A program made the translations under genes and the position numbers. Below the pieces are notes generated by a model. The model saw nothing but the letters and a program-made list of their open reading frames with translations. It was not told the DNA's origin and searched no databases. Of a stretch of DNA of 60,000 bases, positions 58,030 through 60,000 are shown piece after piece. Within the stretch, counting starts at the first letter, position 1; every line of letters starts with the position of its first letter. The DNA is taken from the NCBI RefSeq assembly GCF_963678635.1, contig NW_026971105.1:126001-186000 (forward strand), in the 5' to 3' direction. Origin of the DNA: Symsagittifera roscoffensis. Its lineage: Eukaryota; Xenacoelomorpha; Acoela; Convolutidae.

Positions 58030-58509
58030 TTCCTAATTTCAAATTCAGAGTCTTTAAATGCTTTGTATAATACCAAAACCTATCGTTCTATTTTCCCATT
58101 TTTTTTGCGTCAGAACAAACAAATCAGTCAACTTATATATCTCTCCGTTGCATCGACAATTTTGGTAGACTTCATCTCAATAAGGATTTTTCTACAGCAC
58201 TTTGAAAATACTGAGCAGGGAAAAATGTTAAAAAAAAGTGACTGGTATTTCAAAAGTAGACATTTTTCGAAAAAGAGTTCTAGTCATAACAAATTAAGCC
58301 AGTCCATAATTAATTTAATGAATAGGGGCGCCTGGGGTATACTTTTGGTAATTACAATTGAGTCCTTTTTCAATAAGCATCCTTGTCAAAAGCCTTTTAT
58401 CCGCTTAGTATTTGCATACCTCAACCCTTTTTTCAAAAAAAAACTTTTTTTAGCAGTTCAACGCACACATATATATTGTTTTATAATAAATCAAACTGAG
58501 TGCTTTTAA
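58030..58509 (+). CDS. 160-codon open frame without ATG at its start
   Basis: Open from after TAA (58027-58029) to TAA at 58509. It includes YRSIFPFFLRQNKQISQLIY, LSVASTILVDFISIRIFLQH and NRGAWGILLVITIESFF. The last two are hydrophobic and could be membrane segments. TTTCAAATTCAG (58037-58048) would be a fair splice acceptor, making this a possible exon of about 150 codons. The phenylalanine/isoleucine-rich composition also fits T-rich non-coding DNA. Unassigned. Confidence 0.25.
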   Translation, partial: FLISNSESLNALYNTKTYRSIFPFFLRQNKQISQLIYLSVASTILVDFISIRIFLQHFENTEQGKMLKKSDWYFKSRHFSKKSSSHNKLSQSIINLMNRGAWGILLVITIESFFNKHPCQKPFIRLVFAYLNPFFKKKLFLAVQRTHIYCFIINQTECF

Positions 58510-58559
58510 AACAAATGACTTTTTCTAGTATGTTTAGGTGAGTTTAAATTTTTTCATTG

Positions 58560-59280
58560 GTTTTGTAGGAGTGTAGTTACTCTTCTAGCTCAATATTGTA
58601 TCCTTTCTGGATCTCGTCATTTCTTCCCGCTGTTCCAGGTCGGCAGCAAGACTCTTCTTCTATTTTTGATCTTCATTTCCTGTTGTTTCTAATCGAGCTC
58701 ATATATTTCCCTACTTCCTCTGACCTGGTTTTGTAGGCTGGATGAGGAGACGGCAATTATTCCTTCGAAAGGAATTTTTAACCTAAAACTTCCAGTCTTC
58801 AGGATATAGGACGGGTTCGTGGGGTTCTTTATCCGTCAAATGTTCATTTTTAGTTCCAATGACGACATTTTTTTGGATGAGGAATGTGATTGTTAGGGCT
58901 ATTTTTGGTTCAAATACAATGCTTGAAAGCACCAGGTTTTCCTGTGACATCCATTTACTCTAACGGTCTTTATAGAAAACTTAAAGCTAATGACAAATGC
59001 GGGTTGTCCCTATTGAGGCATGCATCTCGTTTTCTTGGATTTCCAACGTTTGTTGTAGTGATGGGACTTTTCTCTTTTCTATACGAATTCCATCTTCTAT
59101 GGATAGGAAGTCTTTGTGTTCCTGTCTTTTAGCTCGGTTCTTTTTAATTCGGTGCTTCCTGATGTCTCCTTTTTTCTTTTTCGAGAGATTTTCTCGGTGG
59201 AGCTTTCTTCAGCTAGCATTGCTATTACGTCGAGAGGATCTAGTGCTTTCCAACTCGTAACTGGCTCCTAAGTTCATTCC
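58560..59280 (-). other. C+T-rich block, possible antisense coding remnant
   Basis: The plus strand is biased to T and C with few A runs, unlike the flanks, so the minus strand is purine-rich as in many coding strands. Two plus frames (58890-59132, 59001-59260) overlap and look like shadows. The minus frame at 59097-59267 is more protein-like. Confidence 0.3.
59097..59267 (-). pseudogene. 57-codon coding-like segment
   Basis: The minus frame reads EPVTSWKALDPLDVIAMLAE, then ESSTEKISRKRKKETSGSTE, and ends at TAG. It is acidic-helical followed by a basic run. The minus strand just before it reads AACTTAG, a possible acceptor. No family was recognised. Confidence 0.25.
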
Positions 59281-60000
59281 CAAACAAAAAAGAAAAAAAG
59301 TTTTATTGTGTTCTACACAGCATTGAAAAAATTTACAAAAGGGTGAAATTTAAAATCCAAATAAATATTGGTTGTGAAAACTTGAAGTGGTAAAAACAAA
59401 ATCGAATTTTGGTCAGTAAGTAACCCCTTGTCTTAGATATGTCCATGTGGGATCATCCACAGACTTAACATGTGTTCTTTTTTAGGTAAAAGGGACTAGA
59501 AAAAACTAGAAAAACTGGTGGGGTAAACTTTATTGATATAGTTTCAAATTAAAGAACAAACACTTGTCTCTTTCAATAATAGAAAAGAGAGAAAAGAACC
59601 AAAAACTTTATATAATACACTGAAAAAAAATCTCTATGTAAGTGCGTTTCTATAGCTTGATGCCGTACCATCTCGGACAAATTTAGAAAAACTGAATAAG
59701 AATAATTTTTCAGAGTTCCAGGGTTAATTCCGGAGGGCAGAAAAATTTAAAGATTTCTATTTTGTTTTGTTTTTAGAATTAAAAATTTGTAAGCAACAAA
59801 TGGGACAATCAAGGGTGGGTTGGATGATGGTCTTTCAAAAGTACTGTGGTTTTCTAGATTAAAGTAAGTGAATAAGAATAAAAAACATTCACTTGCGTGA
59901 GAAAAATGTAATCAACAATGAAATCAATTTTCATAACCAAGCAGAACAATTAGTTTTAGATTCGCAAACTAACAGCGTAAGAAGGAAAATAAGAGATTGA
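59281..60000. other. AT-rich stretch to window end
   Basis: No gene or repeat recognised. Confidence 0.5.

Overview
This is a eukaryotic, AT-rich (roughly two-thirds A+T) window, most likely from an invertebrate animal. It is gene-poor and dominated by repeats. Only one complete, intact gene is convincing: an uninterrupted minus-strand frame of 564 codons at 47984-49678. It encodes two N-terminal B-box type zinc fingers, a helical middle and a C-terminal C2H2 finger. A B-box/C2H2 protein, splice-like pyrimidine-AG signals and long low-complexity intergenic DNA point to a metazoan. The sequence does not fix the phylum; a nematode-like genome is only a guess. There is one assembly gap of 200 N (50430-50629).

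Left third (1-13.8 kb). A 3.6-kb imperfect palindrome (2905-6515) has arms of about 1.7 kb. Each arm carries a decayed, internally duplicated piece of a SET-domain methyltransferase, recognisable by the NHSCDPNCE motif and the following LKDIEP..EL segment. Fragments of the same element recur at 9446-10245 and 13676-13760. Next to it lies a nested cluster of inverted and direct repeats (8.4-11.7 kb). Both outer arms hold the same two protein-coding segments separated by a 118-125 nt intron-like gap. A transposase-like fragment follows (11708-11968), and an ORF broken by one in-frame stop precedes it (7425-7850).

13.8-20.7 kb is a block of visibly higher GC with plus-strand coding character but many frame breaks and an internal duplication. 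It reads as a decayed retroelement-like polyprotein region; the family is unproven.

21596-32232 is a tandem array of 9.9 copies of a ~1.07-kb unit. Copies are mosaics of one another, which indicates recent duplication and conversion. Two plus-strand segments of the unit look like former exons.

32.2-47 kb is mostly featureless AT-rich DNA. It holds a diverged 0.8-kb direct repeat, an AT palindrome, a set of decayed coding segments (38.5-39.7 kb), an anomalous GC-richer island (44.9-46.7 kb) and GA microsatellites. The B-box gene follows. Right of the gap are short tandem repeats (53 bp and 151 bp units), a recurrent ATTATAAT-type motif, a strongly G-poor/C-rich block (54.65-56.64 kb) with a 156-codon open frame lacking ATG, a further 160-codon open frame (58030-58509), and a C+T-rich stretch near 59 kb that may be antisense coding. 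No rRNA, tRNA or CRISPR feature could be supported.
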